This document shows positions 35,733 through 45,701 of a stretch of 64,000 bases of DNA, one piece after another. This stretch comes from Hyphomicrobiales bacterium. GTDB taxonomy: Bacteria > Pseudomonadota > Alphaproteobacteria > Rhizobiales > Beijerinckiaceae. The stretch is taken from positions 806,001 through 870,000 of the forward strand of contig JAFLCX010000001.1 in the NCBI GenBank assembly GCA_017302635.1. The letters are read 5' to 3'. A program made the translations under genes and the position numbers. The notes beneath the pieces are model-generated. The model was given only the letters and a program-made list of their open reading frames with translations. It did no database searches and was not told the origin of the DNA. Numbering within the stretch: position 1 is the stretch's first letter; each line of letters opens with the position of its first letter.

Positions 35733-35928
35733 AGCGGGACTCCCTCTCGAGACACCCAAGACACCTTCAACCCGCCTCGAAGGCAAGATCGAAAGAGGTG
35801 CCTGAGAATATTTTCGTGCAGGGGATCACTTTCCACAGCCGGATTGGGGAAAGAGCCCTCGCCAGCGGCGTTGCGATTCAATACGTTGTTCATGTGTGAT
35901 TCGTAGTGCTGGGGCGGCGCGCGTTCCG

Positions 35929-37326
35929 ATGGGTTTTCGGTCTCTCCTCGTGACAGTGACGATTGCGGCTGCGGCCGCAGGCCTTAGCCTGTTCGCTGCA
36001 CGCCATGATCTCCTTGTGCTGGTTGTGGCCGCCCTTGCAGCGGGCGTGACGGCGGGCGGGCTTTACCTGCACAATCGCGGCCGGGCGGTGCTTGAAGAGT
36101 TGGTCCTGCTGCGTGAGCATCTCGAGGTCACGCGTCAGCAGGCCGCCATGCTCGCCCGCATGACTCGCGAGATGCGTGATCTTGTGTCCGAACAGTCCGG
36201 TGCGGAGAATTCCACCGAGGATGGCCGACCCACAATCGCCGCCATGACCGAAATTGTGCGCGATATTGCCGACAACCTCTCGGATCTCGACCATCGAACT
36301 GACGCGCTGGAGAGTGAAGTGTCGCTTTTGCGCCGCGACACCGCGATGCGCTCTCCGGCCCAGACGTACTGGCAGGCTCCGGTTCCCCCGGCAATGGCCA
36401 CGGCAGCGCCGGAAGAAACCAGTGCACGCCCCGCCTTGCGCGAAATGCCCGCCGTGCCTGATCTCACGAGTTTTGGCGAACCACCACGCGCGGTTCGTCA
36501 GCTGGTCGCCGCTGCGATTGCAGCAGATCGGTTCGATCTCTTCCTCCAGCGTATCGTGAGCCTGCCGCAGCGCAAGACGCGCGCCTATGAGGTCAGTCTG
36601 CGTCCGGACGGCGGCGATCCGCGCCTTTCCACGGGCGAAATCCGGATGGCGGTCGAGCATGTCGGGCATCAGCTCACGTTTGATCGCAAGCTGATGGTTC
36701 AGACCATCCGCCTCGCCCGGATGTTCGAGCAGCGGAACCGCGATGTGATGCTCGTTGCCGATATCTCGCAGCGCTACTTGTTGAGCGAAGCGGCTTTCGA
36801 TGAATTGCGTGCCCTTGTGGCCGATGCCCCGGGCGCACCGCGCCGGATCGTGCTCTCGCTGCCGCAGCGTTTCTTCCGCAAGGCGGTCGCGGTCGAAAAC
36901 GAAGCCCTGCGCCAGCTCGGCGATATGGGCTTCCGCTTCATGATGCGCGAAGTCACCGATTTCTCGTTCGATCTGCCGCGCCTTCAGCAGGCAGATGTGC
37001 GCTGGGTCCGGCTCGACGCCGCTCGCCTGATCTCTGCCGGCCAGAACGAGGAAATGGCCACCGATGTGGCGGCCGCCGATTTTGCAGCCCTGCTCGGCCG
37101 TCGCCAGATTTCGCTTCTGGTGGATGGCGTCGCCGACGAGGCGATGGTCGCGGAGCTGATCGATTTCAACATCGCCTTCGCGCAGGGCCAGGTCTTCGCG
37201 CCGCCGCAGGCCGTCCGCCCCGAAGCGCTCGATCAGCAGATGGCCCAGGGCGCCTTGCGTGGCGCCACGCCCGAGCCGGCGGCTCCCGAACGCCGGGGAT
37301 TGCGCGAACTGGCGCGGCGCGCCTGA
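35929..37326 (+). CDS. Membrane protein with degenerate EAL domain
   Basis: The 465-residue protein has two N-terminal membrane helices (about 5-24 and 28-46), a coiled-coil segment (about 55-135) and a C-terminal EAL-like domain from about 185. The EAL signature is replaced by YEVSLR at 220-225 and the DDFG loop by TDFSFD, so most metal ligands needed for cyclic di-GMP hydrolysis are missing. The late FAQGQVFAPP (QG-x-x-FAPP) motif survives. It is probably a non-catalytic regulator or c-di-GMP sensor at the membrane. GTG 35896 is an alternative start adding 11 residues. Confidence 0.75.
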   Translation: MGFRSLLVTVTIAAAAAGLSLFAARHDLLVLVVAALAAGVTAGGLYLHNRGRAVLEELVLLREHLEVTRQQAAMLARMTREMRDLVSEQSGAENSTEDGRPTIAAMTEIVRDIADNLSDLDHRTDALESEVSLLRRDTAMRSPAQTYWQAPVPPAMATAAPEETSARPALREMPAVPDLTSFGEPPRAVRQLVAAAIAADRFDLFLQRIVSLPQRKTRAYEVSLRPDGGDPRLSTGEIRMAVEHVGHQLTFDRKLMVQTIRLARMFEQRNRDVMLVADISQRYLLSEAAFDELRALVADAPGAPRRIVLSLPQRFFRKAVAVENEALRQLGDMGFRFMMREVTDFSFDLPRLQQADVRWVRLDAARLISAGQNEEMATDVAAADFAALLGRRQISLLVDGVADEAMVAELIDFNIAFAQGQVFAPPQAVRPEALDQQMAQGALRGATPEPAAPERRGLRELARRA

Positions 37327-37406
37327 GGATTCCTTTCGCGGTGACGGGGTTGTGAAAGCGCGCCTTCGCGCTTAGGGAACGTCATCCCTGCCTGATCCGG
37401 ATTGTC

Positions 37407-38279
37407 ATGCCCCACCCTCCGATTTTGCCGATAACGCGCCTCTCCGAGGTGATCGATCACTATGATGCAATCATCAGCGATGTCTGGGGTGTGCTTCATA
37501 ACGGGGTTGTCGCAACGCCCGGCGCGCAGGATGCGCTCGCCGCTGCCCGCAAGGCGGGAAGGCCTGTCTCACTGCTGACGAACTCTCCCCGCCTGCCGAA
37601 TCTCGTGGCCGAACAATTGCGCGATCTCGGCGTGATTCAGCCCTGTTACGACGCGATTATCTCATCCGGCGGCGTGACGCGCCTGATGCTGACGGAAGAA
37701 GGAGACCGCCCGATCTTTCATCTCGGCCCAGCCCGTGATGCCGGGGTGTTCGACGGGCTGGCGGTTCGGCCCGTCGCTCTCGAGCAGGCGGAGGTCATCG
37801 TTTGCACCGGCCTTTTCGATGACGAAACCGAACAAGCCGAAGATTATCGCCAGACGCTCGAGTTCGCGCTGACGCGCCGCATGCGCCTCTATTGCGCCAA
37901 TCCCGACCTCATAGTCGAGCGCGGGGATCGACTGATTCCCTGCGCGGGCGCGATCGCGGACATCTACGAGCGGATGGGCGGCGAGGTGATCTGGGTCGGC
38001 AAGCCCAAACCACTGGTCTACGAGCACGCGCGCGCCGAACTCGCGAAAGCCATGGGGCGCGAGCCGGAACGAAAGCGCATCCTGTGCATCGGCGATGCCT
38101 TCCGGACTGATATTGCCGGCGCTAATGCCGAGGGGCACGACGTGATCATGACGCTCGCGGGCATCCACGGCCATCAGATCGGGCTCGAGGGACAGGATTA
38201 TAATCTCGCAGCTTTGCGGGAATTGAGCGTCCAGACGCAAACAAGGCCGACCATGTGCATGGTCAGCCTCGTGTGGTAG
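37407..38279 (+). CDS. HAD superfamily class IIA hydrolase (TIGR01459 type)
   Basis: This 290-residue phosphatase of the NagD-like class IIA HAD group has the nucleophile region IISDVWGVLHNG near 22-33, motif II LLTNSPR and the late IGDAFRTDIAGANAEGHDVI. The DVWGVLHNG form is typical of a proteobacterial subfamily of unknown substrate that often lies near ribF, as here with ribF 620 bp downstream. It may dephosphorylate a riboflavin or sugar phosphate, but this is inference. Confidence 0.8.
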   Translation: MPHPPILPITRLSEVIDHYDAIISDVWGVLHNGVVATPGAQDALAAARKAGRPVSLLTNSPRLPNLVAEQLRDLGVIQPCYDAIISSGGVTRLMLTEEGDRPIFHLGPARDAGVFDGLAVRPVALEQAEVIVCTGLFDDETEQAEDYRQTLEFALTRRMRLYCANPDLIVERGDRLIPCAGAIADIYERMGGEVIWVGKPKPLVYEHARAELAKAMGREPERKRILCIGDAFRTDIAGANAEGHDVIMTLAGIHGHQIGLEGQDYNLAALRELSVQTQTRPTMCMVSLVW

Positions 38280-38300
38280 CCGTGCGGTGAGTGTTGGCGT

Positions 38301-38687
38301 TCAGGTCGTCGCTGAAACCGCGTCGATCTTGGCCTTCAGGGTCTGCGCGTTGAACGGCTTCACGATGTAGTTGTTCACACCGGCGCGCTTGGCGGCAATC
38401 ACGTTTTCCGTCTTTGATTCCGCTGTCACCATGATGAAGGGGGTCGAATGCAGGTCGCGATCGGCACGAACCTGCTTGAGCAGTTCATAGCCGGTCATCG
38501 GCTGCATGTTCCAGTCCGAAATGATGAGCCCATAGCGTTTCTCGCGCATCTTCGAGAGCGCCTCGGATCCATCGGACGCCTCGTCCACATTCTCGAAGCC
38601 GAGCTGTTTCAGGAGGTTCCGGATGATCCGGACCATCGTCTGATAATCATCCACGACCAGAATGGACGTACCTGCATCGAAAGCCAT
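38301..38687 (-). CDS. CheY-type single-domain response regulator
   Basis: The 128-residue receiver domain has the acidic pair D13/D14, phosphorylatable D58 (ISDWN), T88 and K110 (YIVKPF), all needed for phosphorylation and switching. The sequence (MVRIIRNLLKQLGF, NMQPMTGYELLKQVR) resembles CheY proteins of chemotaxis clusters, but no che or flagellar gene is in the window. The gene is convergent with the HAD hydrolase. The spacer upstream (38688-38900) shows no recognisable promoter. Confidence 0.88.
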   Translation of the reverse strand: MAFDAGTSILVVDDYQTMVRIIRNLLKQLGFENVDEASDGSEALSKMREKRYGLIISDWNMQPMTGYELLKQVRADRDLHSTPFIMVTAESKTENVIAAKRAGVNNYIVKPFNAQTLKAKIDAVSATT

Positions 38688-38900
38688 GTTCTACTCCGCC
38701 TAGGGCAACCAACCGGGCCTTTGCAGAAGACCCGAATGGGCAACCTGCTCCCGTCACTTGAACTTGGAGTTGTGTTACCGTCGATCCGCAGAATATGTCG
38801 CAGCCCGTTGCAATTATGTTAATGCCGCAAGGAGTTCGAGCGGATATCGAACGCGACGTTACGCCTGATGCGCAAACAGCCTGGATTGTGCCTGCCAGAC

Positions 38901-39866
38901 ATGACTGAAACGAACGCGAAATCCTTCAAATTTTTGGCACTCGACGGCGAAGACCTGCGACAGAATGCAGCGGCGGCCATAAGCGCGCCTGTTGTCTGCA
39001 TCGGCAATTTTGATGGCGCGCATCGGGGGCACGCGGCCATCGTGCAGGCGGCGAAAGAACTTCCCGAGGCTCGGAAAGCCGGAGTTTGGGCCCTGAGCTT
39101 CGCGCCGCATCCGCGCCGGTTTTTCAGGCCCGACTTACCGCTGTTTCAACTGACGCCGCAGCCGCTGCGTCAGGAGCGGCTCGCCGCCATCGGGTTTGAT
39201 GGCCTTGTCGAACTCGCCTTCAATGCCGAACTCGCCTCGATGAGCGCCAGGGATTTCGTGCGCGACGTGCTCGCCGGCAGCCTTCGTGCCTCCGGCGTGG
39301 TGGTGGGCGAAGATTTCCATTTCGGCAAAAACCGGACAGGCACACCAGATTTTCTCGCCGAGGCCGGGCGAGAATTCGGGTTTTCCACCCGTTTCGTGCC
39401 GCCTTACCGCGATGAAAACGGCGAGATTGTTTCATCCAGCGCCATCCGGCTGGCCTTGCAAAACGGTGATCTCAAGACAGCCAACCGCATGCTTGGCTAC
39501 GCGTTCGAGATTATTGGGCCGGTGATCCATGGAGCAAAACGAGGCCGCGAACTGGGATATCCCACCGCGAATATCGCACTTGATCCGGCCTGCGGCCTTA
39601 AACACGGGATATATGCCGTGCGTGTCAGGATCGATGGCGCCGCGCATCTCGGCGTCGCCAGCTTCGGACGCAGACCCATGTTCGATAACGGCGCGCCACT
39701 GCTCGAAATCTTCGTGCTGGATTTCTCGGGTGACCTTTACGGCAAGACCACGCGCGTCTCGTTCGAGGCCTTTCTGCGCGGCGAGGAAAAATTCGAGAGC
39801 CTCGATGCTCTCATCCGCCAGATGGATGCCGACAGGGATGAAGCCCGGCGAATTCTTGCGCCGTGA
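38901..39866 (+). CDS. ribF: Bifunctional riboflavin kinase / FAD synthetase
   Basis: The 321-residue protein has an N-terminal nucleotidyltransferase domain (CIGNFDGAHRGHAAIV, SFAPHPRRFF, EDFHFGKNRTG) and a C-terminal flavokinase domain (GYAFEIIGPVIHGAKRGRELGYPTANI). It makes FMN and FAD from riboflavin. Neither ATG 38901 nor ATG 38868 has a clear ribosome-binding site; the first gives the usual length. ileS and lspA follow on the same strand after 177 bp, the ribF-ileS-lspA order known in many proteobacteria. Confidence 0.93.
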   Translation: MTETNAKSFKFLALDGEDLRQNAAAAISAPVVCIGNFDGAHRGHAAIVQAAKELPEARKAGVWALSFAPHPRRFFRPDLPLFQLTPQPLRQERLAAIGFDGLVELAFNAELASMSARDFVRDVLAGSLRASGVVVGEDFHFGKNRTGTPDFLAEAGREFGFSTRFVPPYRDENGEIVSSSAIRLALQNGDLKTANRMLGYAFEIIGPVIHGAKRGRELGYPTANIALDPACGLKHGIYAVRVRIDGAAHLGVASFGRRPMFDNGAPLLEIFVLDFSGDLYGKTTRVSFEAFLRGEEKFESLDALIRQMDADRDEARRILAP

Positions 39867-39961
39867 TATCCAGATCAGTAACGGACTTCCCGTGCCCCGC
39901 TTCGCTTGCTATAGGCCGGGATATGACGGGTGCATTTCCAATCGCGATACGAATTATCACC

Positions 39962-39996
39962 CCGGCCGGCGCACGCTGACGTGCTCTCCCGGCCGG
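39962..39996. other. Strong hairpin in the ribF-ileS spacer
   Basis: CCGGCCGG (39962-39969) pairs with CCGGCCGG (39989-39996). An inner GCACG/CGTGC stem closes the tetraloop CTGA. It ends 47 bp before the ileS start codon. No T-run follows, so it does not look like an intrinsic terminator. Confidence 0.5.
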
Positions 39997-40043
39997 TTGA
40001 TCGTGTTCGCCCGCCCCAGACCTAGCCCGCATCGTGAGCTGCC

Positions 40044-43043
40044 ATGAGCGCTGAAGCCGCCTCTTTCGACTATTCGCAAACCCTCTTTCTGCCGGAAACT
40101 GATTTCCCCATGCGCGCCGGCCTGCCGGCGAAAGAGCCGGAAATCCTCCGGCGCTGGGCCGAGATCGACCTCTATGCCCGCATCCGCAAGGCGAGTGCGG
40201 GGCGCGAGAAATTCGTGCTCCATGATGGCCCGCCCTATGCCAACGGCAACATCCATATCGGCCATGCGCTGAACAAGATCCTGAAGGACCTCGTGACACG
40301 TTCGCAATCGATGCTCGGCTTCGACTCGAACTATGTTCCCGGCTGGGATTGCCACGGCCTGCCGATCGAGTGGCGGATCGAGGAAGAATATCGCGCCAAG
40401 GGCAAATCGAAGCCGGAACTCAATTCCGGCACCGCGATCAACGCCTTCCGCGCCGAATGCCGCGCTTACGCAACCAACTGGCTCAACATCCAGCGCGAGG
40501 AATTCAAGCGCCTCGGCGTCACCGGCGATTGGGACAACCCCTATCAGACCATGACCTACCCCGCCGAGGCGCAGATCGCCCGCGAGATCATGAAGTTCAA
40601 GGACAATGGCCTGCTCTATCGCGGCTCGAAGCCCGTGATGTGGAGCGTGGTCGAAAAGACCGCGCTCGCCGAGGCCGAGATCGAATATCACGATCACCAG
40701 AGTGACATGGTCTGGGTGAAGTTTCCCATTTCTCATCGAATTGTCGACGGAAAGCGGCTTCCAGTTGGCGATCGCTTCGTCGGCACCTCGGTCTTGATCT
40801 GGACCACTACGCCGTGGACGTTGCCCGGCAACCGAGCGATCAGCTATTCAAGCGCGATCGAATACGTACAAATGGAGGTCACCGACGCACCTGAAGGGAA
40901 TTGGGCCAAAGCTGGTGATCGCTTTTTGGTGGCCAAGGAACTGGTTGGTGAGGTGGCCAAACAGACCAAAGTTACGAGCTGGGCGATTGTTGAGGGCGGG
41001 CTGGTCACTGGTTTCGATGGCTTGGTCTGCTCCCACCCCCTCGCCTCGCTCGGCTACACTTTCGATGTCCCCCTGCTCGATGGCGATCACGTGACGGACG
41101 ATGCGGGCACGGGTTTCGTGCACACCGCGCCCGGCCACGGCCGCGAAGACTTTGAAATCTGGATGAATGCCGGCACTCAAGCGATGCTGCGTTCACGCAA
41201 CATCCCCACCGAAATCCCTTTCACGGTGGATGATGACAGCGTCTACACATCAGCCGCACCCGGCTTCGAGGGCAAGCGCGTCATCACCGAAAAGGGCGAG
41301 AAGGGTGATGCGAACGAGGCCGTGATCAAGGCGCTGATCGAGGCGAACGCGCTCGTCGCGCGCGGGCGGCTGAAGCATCAATATCCGCATTCCTGGCGTT
41401 CGAAAAAGCCGGTGATTTTCCGCAATACGCCTCAGTGGTTCATTGCCATGGACAAGCCCTTCGACCCTGCGGGCAAGACAGGCGGCAATCGCGCCACCCT
41501 GCGCGAAACAGCCTTTGAGGCGATCTCGAAAACCGAATGGGTGCCCGCTTCGGGCGAGAACCGCATCCGCGGCATGGTCGAGAACAAACCCGATTGGGTG
41601 ATGAGCCGTCAGCGGGCCTGGGGCGTGCCGATCACGGTGTTCGTCCATCGCGACACCAAGGAGATGCTCAACGACAAACGCGTCGATGACGCCATCGCCA
41701 AGGCTTTCGAGGCCGAGGGTGCCGATGCCTGGTTCGCCGATGGCGCGAAGGAGCGTTTTTTGGCGCCGTTCGGTCATGATCCGTCGCAATACGAGATGGT
41801 GACCGACGTTCTCGATGTCTGGTTCGACTCAGGCTCCACCCACACATACACCCTGGAAGACCCGGTGAATTTCCCCGGCCTTTCAGGCGTGACGCGCCGC
41901 GTCGATGGCGGACGGGACCGCGTGATGTATCTCGAAGGCTCGGACCAGCATCGCGGCTGGTTCCAGTCGAGCCTCCTGGAGAGCTGCGGCACTCGCGGGC
42001 GAGCGCCCTTCGATGTGGTGCTGACGCATGGCTTCGTTCTCGACGAGAAGGGCCAGAAAATGTCGAAATCCCTCGGCAATGTCACGGCGCCGCAGGATGT
42101 GATCAAGGATTCCGGGGCCGATATCCTGCGGCTCTGGGTCGCGAGTTCGGATTATTCGGACGATTTGCGCATCGGCCGGGAAATCCTGAAAACCTTCATC
42201 GAGACCTATCGCAAACTGCGCAACACCATCCGCTGGATGCTGGGCGCGCTGAAGCATTTCGACGGGAAGCCGGTGGCGCACGGCGATATGCCGGAGCTGG
42301 AGCGGCTGATGCTGCACCGGCTCGCGGAACTCGATCCCGTGATCCGCAAGGCCTATGCCGATTATGATTACAAGCGCGTGGTCTCGGAATTGTCGCTGTT
42401 CCTCAATACCGATCTCTCGGCTTTCTATTTCGATATCCGGAAAGACACGCTTTACTGCGAGCCGGCTTCGAGCCTGAAGCGCAAGGCGGCTTTGAGCGTG
42501 GTCGATCGCCTTTGCGATTGTGTGCTGCGCTGGCTCGCCCCCATCCTCGTCTTCACCAGCGAGGAAGCGTGGTTGGCCCTCAACCCGGGTGCCGAAGGCT
42601 CGATCCACGAGATGGGTTTCGCCGAAGTGCCGGCGCAATGGCGCGATGAAACACTGGCGGCCAAATGGAAAAAAATCCGCGATGTGCGCCGCGTCGTCAC
42701 GGGCGCGCTGGAATTGCGGCGCGCTGCCAAGGAAATCGGCACTTCGCTGGAAGCAGCACCGATCGTGCATATCGCGGATACCGCGCTGCGCGACGTTGTC
42801 GCAAGCGTCGATTTCGCCGATATCTGCATCACTTCGGGAATTTCCGTCGCTGAGGGCAATGGCCCGGATGATGCCTTCCGTCTCGCGGATGTGCCGGGCG
42901 TTGCGGTGGTGCCAAGCAAGGCAACGGGCCTCAAATGCGCGCGCTCATGGCGCTATTTCGACCCGAAAACCGCCGATCCGGCTTTCCCCGATATCACCCC
43001 GCGTGATGCGCAGGCGATGAAAGAATGGCAGGCGAGACAATGA
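40044..43043 (+). CDS. ileS: Isoleucyl-tRNA synthetase
   Basis: This 999-residue class I synthetase has the HIGH motif as [10 protein letters not shown], the KMSKS loop as KMSKSLGN and the editing (CP1) domain with [11 protein letters not shown]. No C-terminal zinc-binding cysteine cluster is seen, and the protein ends soon after the anticodon-binding helices, as in other rhizobial enzymes. A stretch within the CP1 region (about 40720-41020) has markedly lower GC and different codon choice from its flanks. The stop overlaps the lspA start. Confidence 0.95.
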   Translation: MSAEAASFDYSQTLFLPETDFPMRAGLPAKEPEILRRWAEIDLYARIRKASAGREKFVLHDGPPYANGNIHIGHALNKILKDLVTRSQSMLGFDSNYVPGWDCHGLPIEWRIEEEYRAKGKSKPELNSGTAINAFRAECRAYATNWLNIQREEFKRLGVTGDWDNPYQTMTYPAEAQIAREIMKFKDNGLLYRGSKPVMWSVVEKTALAEAEIEYHDHQSDMVWVKFPISHRIVDGKRLPVGDRFVGTSVLIWTTTPWTLPGNRAISYSSAIEYVQMEVTDAPEGNWAKAGDRFLVAKELVGEVAKQTKVTSWAIVEGGLVTGFDGLVCSHPLASLGYTFDVPLLDGDHVTDDAGTGFVHTAPGHGREDFEIWMNAGTQAMLRSRNIPTEIPFTVDDDSVYTSAAPGFEGKRVITEKGEKGDANEAVIKALIEANALVARGRLKHQYPHSWRSKKPVIFRNTPQWFIAMDKPFDPAGKTGGNRATLRETAFEAISKTEWVPASGENRIRGMVENKPDWVMSRQRAWGVPITVFVHRDTKEMLNDKRVDDAIAKAFEAEGADAWFADGAKERFLAPFGHDPSQYEMVTDVLDVWFDSGSTHTYTLEDPVNFPGLSGVTRRVDGGRDRVMYLEGSDQHRGWFQSSLLESCGTRGRAPFDVVLTHGFVLDEKGQKMSKSLGNVTAPQDVIKDSGADILRLWVASSDYSDDLRIGREILKTFIETYRKLRNTIRWMLGALKHFDGKPVAHGDMPELERLMLHRLAELDPVIRKAYADYDYKRVVSELSLFLNTDLSAFYFDIRKDTLYCEPASSLKRKAALSVVDRLCDCVLRWLAPILVFTSEEAWLALNPGAEGSIHEMGFAEVPAQWRDETLAAKWKKIRDVRRVVTGALELRRAAKEIGTSLEAAPIVHIADTALRDVVASVDFADICITSGISVAEGNGPDDAFRLADVPGVAVVPSKATGLKCARSWRYFDPKTADPAFPDITPRDAQAMKEWQARQ

Positions 43044-43555
43044 GTGAAGCCGCCTCCGCACCCCGCTTTCTCGCGTTGGGCCTCAAGGTTGCGGCGCTGC
43101 TGCTTCTGGCCGATCAGGCCTCGAAGCTCGCTCTGATCTATGGCACGCATCTGCGCCTCACCTATCCCTGGCCGGTGCTGCCCTTTCTCGATATCACCGT
43201 GGTGTGGAACCGGGGCATCTCCTACGGCCTTTTCCAGCAGAACAGCGAACTGGGCCGCTGGATTCTGACCGCAATCAAGCTCGTGGCAGCCATTATCCTG
43301 TTCTTCTGGCTGAAAAAGGCCGAGGCGCGACTCGAGGCCGTGGGGATCGGGCTGATCATCGGCGGGGCCATTGGCAATGCCATTGATCGGATGCTGCATG
43401 GCGCGGTGTTCGATTTCGTGCATTTTCACGTGGGCACATTCAGCTGGTATGTGTTCAATGTGGCCGATGCGGCGATCGTGATCGGGGTGATCCTGATGGT
43501 CGCAAGCCCGTTTCTGGCGCTTTCGGACAGGGGCGATGCCAAGGATTCGCCGTGA
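43040..43555 (+). CDS. lspA: Lipoprotein signal peptidase LspA
   Basis: The 171-residue protein is an inner-membrane aspartic peptidase that removes lipoprotein signal peptides. Four hydrophobic helices are visible. The catalytic aspartates lie in GNAIDRM and FNVADAA, and the conserved asparagine in VWNRGISYG. Its ATG overlaps the ileS stop as ATGA, the classic ileS-lspA coupling. Confidence 0.93.
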   Translation: MSEAASAPRFLALGLKVAALLLLADQASKLALIYGTHLRLTYPWPVLPFLDITVVWNRGISYGLFQQNSELGRWILTAIKLVAAIILFFWLKKAEARLEAVGIGLIIGGAIGNAIDRMLHGAVFDFVHFHVGTFSWYVFNVADAAIVIGVILMVASPFLALSDRGDAKDSP

Positions 43556-43620
43556 TCTGGTGTTTTTGATGCTTTGATGATAAGCGAGGCGCCGTGCTCG
43601 CGTGTTTTAGAGAGGGTCCG

Positions 43621-44277
43621 ATGCGGATCAACCAGTCGAACCTGCCCGTCCGGGCTTTTGCTCTTGCCATGCTGATGGCAGCTTTTCCTGCCGTGCCCGC
43701 TCTCGCGCAGGATGGCATCGGGATGCGGAATATTTTCGGGGCAATCGGCATTTTGCCGCGCGTCGATCGTGATCCGATCGAATATCGGGACCGGCCCAAC
43801 CTCGTGGTTCCGAAGGACCGCAGCGCGTTGCGCAATCCTGAATCGGCTGAGGCTCATACCCAGAATCCGGCCTGGCCAGTTGATCCCGATGTGGTCGAGC
43901 GCCGCCGCGAGCAGGAGCGCCGTCGCGCGCCGGCGCAACAGCTTCTCGACCGCAATCAGAATACGGTGGACGGGACGCGCGTCGGCATGGATGAAATTCG
44001 TGCCGGTCGTGCCCAGCGCGGTGCCGTGATGGGCGAGAGCAGTTTTGCCAATGACAAGGCCGGGATTCGCCTTTCACCCGCGGAATGGTCGCGTGCCCAG
44101 CAGGCGACAAACACACCGACTTACGCACCGGGCACGGAGCCGCCGCGCCAGTATCTGACAGACCCGCCCAAAGGCTTGCGTCAGGCTGCGGCAGGTGCGC
44201 CCATCAAGCGCACACAGGAAGCGCCGAGCGGTTTCGACAACAACCGGCCGGAAGATACTTGGCGCCGGATCGATTGA
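43621..44277 (+). CDS. Secreted protein of unknown function
   Basis: This 218-residue protein has a clear Sec signal peptide (MRINQSNLPVRAFALAMLMAAFPAVPALA) with cleavage after Ala-Leu-Ala. The mature part is polar, rich in Pro, Arg, Gln and Asn, low in predicted structure and without cysteine; it contains no motif that I know. The start ATG 43621 has AGAGGG upstream. It lies 65 bp after lspA and is closed by a terminator, so it may be the last gene of the ileS-lspA transcript. Proteins of this sort, placed after lspA and before M16 peptidases, are common in Rhizobiales. Confidence 0.7.
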   Translation: MRINQSNLPVRAFALAMLMAAFPAVPALAQDGIGMRNIFGAIGILPRVDRDPIEYRDRPNLVVPKDRSALRNPESAEAHTQNPAWPVDPDVVERRREQERRRAPAQQLLDRNQNTVDGTRVGMDEIRAGRAQRGAVMGESSFANDKAGIRLSPAEWSRAQQATNTPTYAPGTEPPRQYLTDPPKGLRQAAAGAPIKRTQEAPSGFDNNRPEDTWRRID

Positions 44278-44299
44278 GCGGGGCGGCATCTTTGATACG

Positions 44300-44325
44300 G
44301 GCCGGGACTTGTTCCCGGCCTTTTT
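44300..44325 (+). terminator. Terminator after the secreted-protein gene
   Basis: GGCCGGGA (44300-44307) pairs perfectly with TCCCGGCC (44313-44320) around a 5-nt loop, followed by TTTTT. It lies 23 bp after the stop codon and closes the ileS-lspA block. Confidence 0.9.
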
Positions 44326-44398
44326 ATTTCCCATCTTCCGCTCCACACCTCGCACTTGGCGACATCGCACCGCGCGTTGCGCTCCGGAGATTTCATCG

Positions 44399-45676
44399 AT
44401 GACGACTTTGCCTGCCTTTGGCCATTTTCACCTCGAGAACGGGCTGGAGGTTGTGGTGATCCCCGATCACCGAGCGCCGGTTGTCACGCACATGGTCTAC
44501 TATCGGAACGGCGCGGCGGATGACCCATTGGGGAAATCCGGCATCGCCCATTTTCTTGAACACCTCATGTTCAAGGGCACAGATGCGAACCCGAAAGGCG
44601 CCTTTTCCAAGATTGTCTCCGATGTCGGTGGTCATGAAAACGCGTTCACTTCCTACGATTACACGGCCTATTTCCAGCGCGTCGCAAAAGAGCATCTGGC
44701 GCGCATGATGGAACTGGAAGCCGATCGTATGACGGGCCTCGTTCTTGACGGCCCCGAAGTACTCTCGGAGCGCGATGTCGTGATCGAGGAGCGCAAGATG
44801 CGCACCGACAGCGAGCCCTCGGGCCAGCTGCAGGAGAGCCTGTTCGCCACCCTCTACGTGCATCATCCCTATGGCACACCGGTGATCGGCTGGGGCCACG
44901 AGATCGAGGAGCTGAGCCGCGAGGATGCGCTCGGCTATTACCAGCGCTTCTACCGGCCCGATAACGCCATCCTGATCGTCGCGGGCGACGTGGAAGAGGC
45001 AGAGGTGCGCCGGCTTGCTTCGGCGACCTACGGCAAGGTGAAGCGCCCGAACAGCGACAGACCGGAGCGTCGTCGCGTCAGGGAGCCGGAAATCCGGGGT
45101 TCACGGTTCGTGGGGCTGGCCGATCCCAAAGTCGAGCAGCCCATGACGCAAAAGCTCTATCTTGCCCCCACTTATGTGCGCGCGCCGGAGAATGATGCTC
45201 CCGCGCTCGAAGTGCTGAGCCAGATTCTGGGCGGTTCGCAAACAAGCCGCCTCTACCGCGCGCTGGTCGTCAGTCAGGCCAGCGCCGTGGGCGTTGGCTC
45301 ATGGTACTGGAGCGATGCGCTCGATATGGGCCAGTTTGGCCTGTATGCGGTGCCGGCCGAGGGTGTCTCGCTCCCCGATCTCGATGCCGCGATGGAAACC
45401 GTGCTCGCCGAATTCCGCGAAGCTGATGTCACACCTGCGGAATTGTCGCGCGCGCGGACCCGGCTGATCGCCGATATGGTCTACGCCCAGGACAGTCAGG
45501 CACACCTCGCGCGCATGGTCGGTTCGACACTGACGACCGGCGGCAAGATCGAGGATCTCGCACAATGGTCCGAGCGTATCCGGCAGGTGAGCGCCGCCGA
45601 TATCCGGCGGGTCGCCAACCGCTATCTTGCTCCGGGCAAGGCTGTTGTCGGACATCTGACCAAAGCCGCCGCCTGA
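44399..45676 (+). CDS. M16 family zinc peptidase (catalytic member)
   Basis: The 425-residue protein is an M16 (insulinase/pitrilysin) peptidase half with the inverted zinc motif H51-F-L-E-H55 and the downstream glutamate in ELEADRM. The second half has the typical Y-R-A-L...VGVGSWY region. No N-terminal signal sequence is apparent. It is followed after 25 bp by a paralogue that lacks the zinc motif, so the two probably form a heterodimer. Start ATG 44399 has GGAGA about 9 nt upstream. Confidence 0.88.
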   Translation: MTTLPAFGHFHLENGLEVVVIPDHRAPVVTHMVYYRNGAADDPLGKSGIAHFLEHLMFKGTDANPKGAFSKIVSDVGGHENAFTSYDYTAYFQRVAKEHLARMMELEADRMTGLVLDGPEVLSERDVVIEERKMRTDSEPSGQLQESLFATLYVHHPYGTPVIGWGHEIEELSREDALGYYQRFYRPDNAILIVAGDVEEAEVRRLASATYGKVKRPNSDRPERRRVREPEIRGSRFVGLADPKVEQPMTQKLYLAPTYVRAPENDAPALEVLSQILGGSQTSRLYRALVVSQASAVGVGSWYWSDALDMGQFGLYAVPAEGVSLPDLDAAMETVLAEFREADVTPAELSRARTRLIADMVYAQDSQAHLARMVGSTLTTGGKIEDLAQWSERIRQVSAADIRRVANRYLAPGKAVVGHLTKAAA

Positions 45677-45701
45677 TTTTGTCTCTTCTTCTGGTTGCCT
45701 C

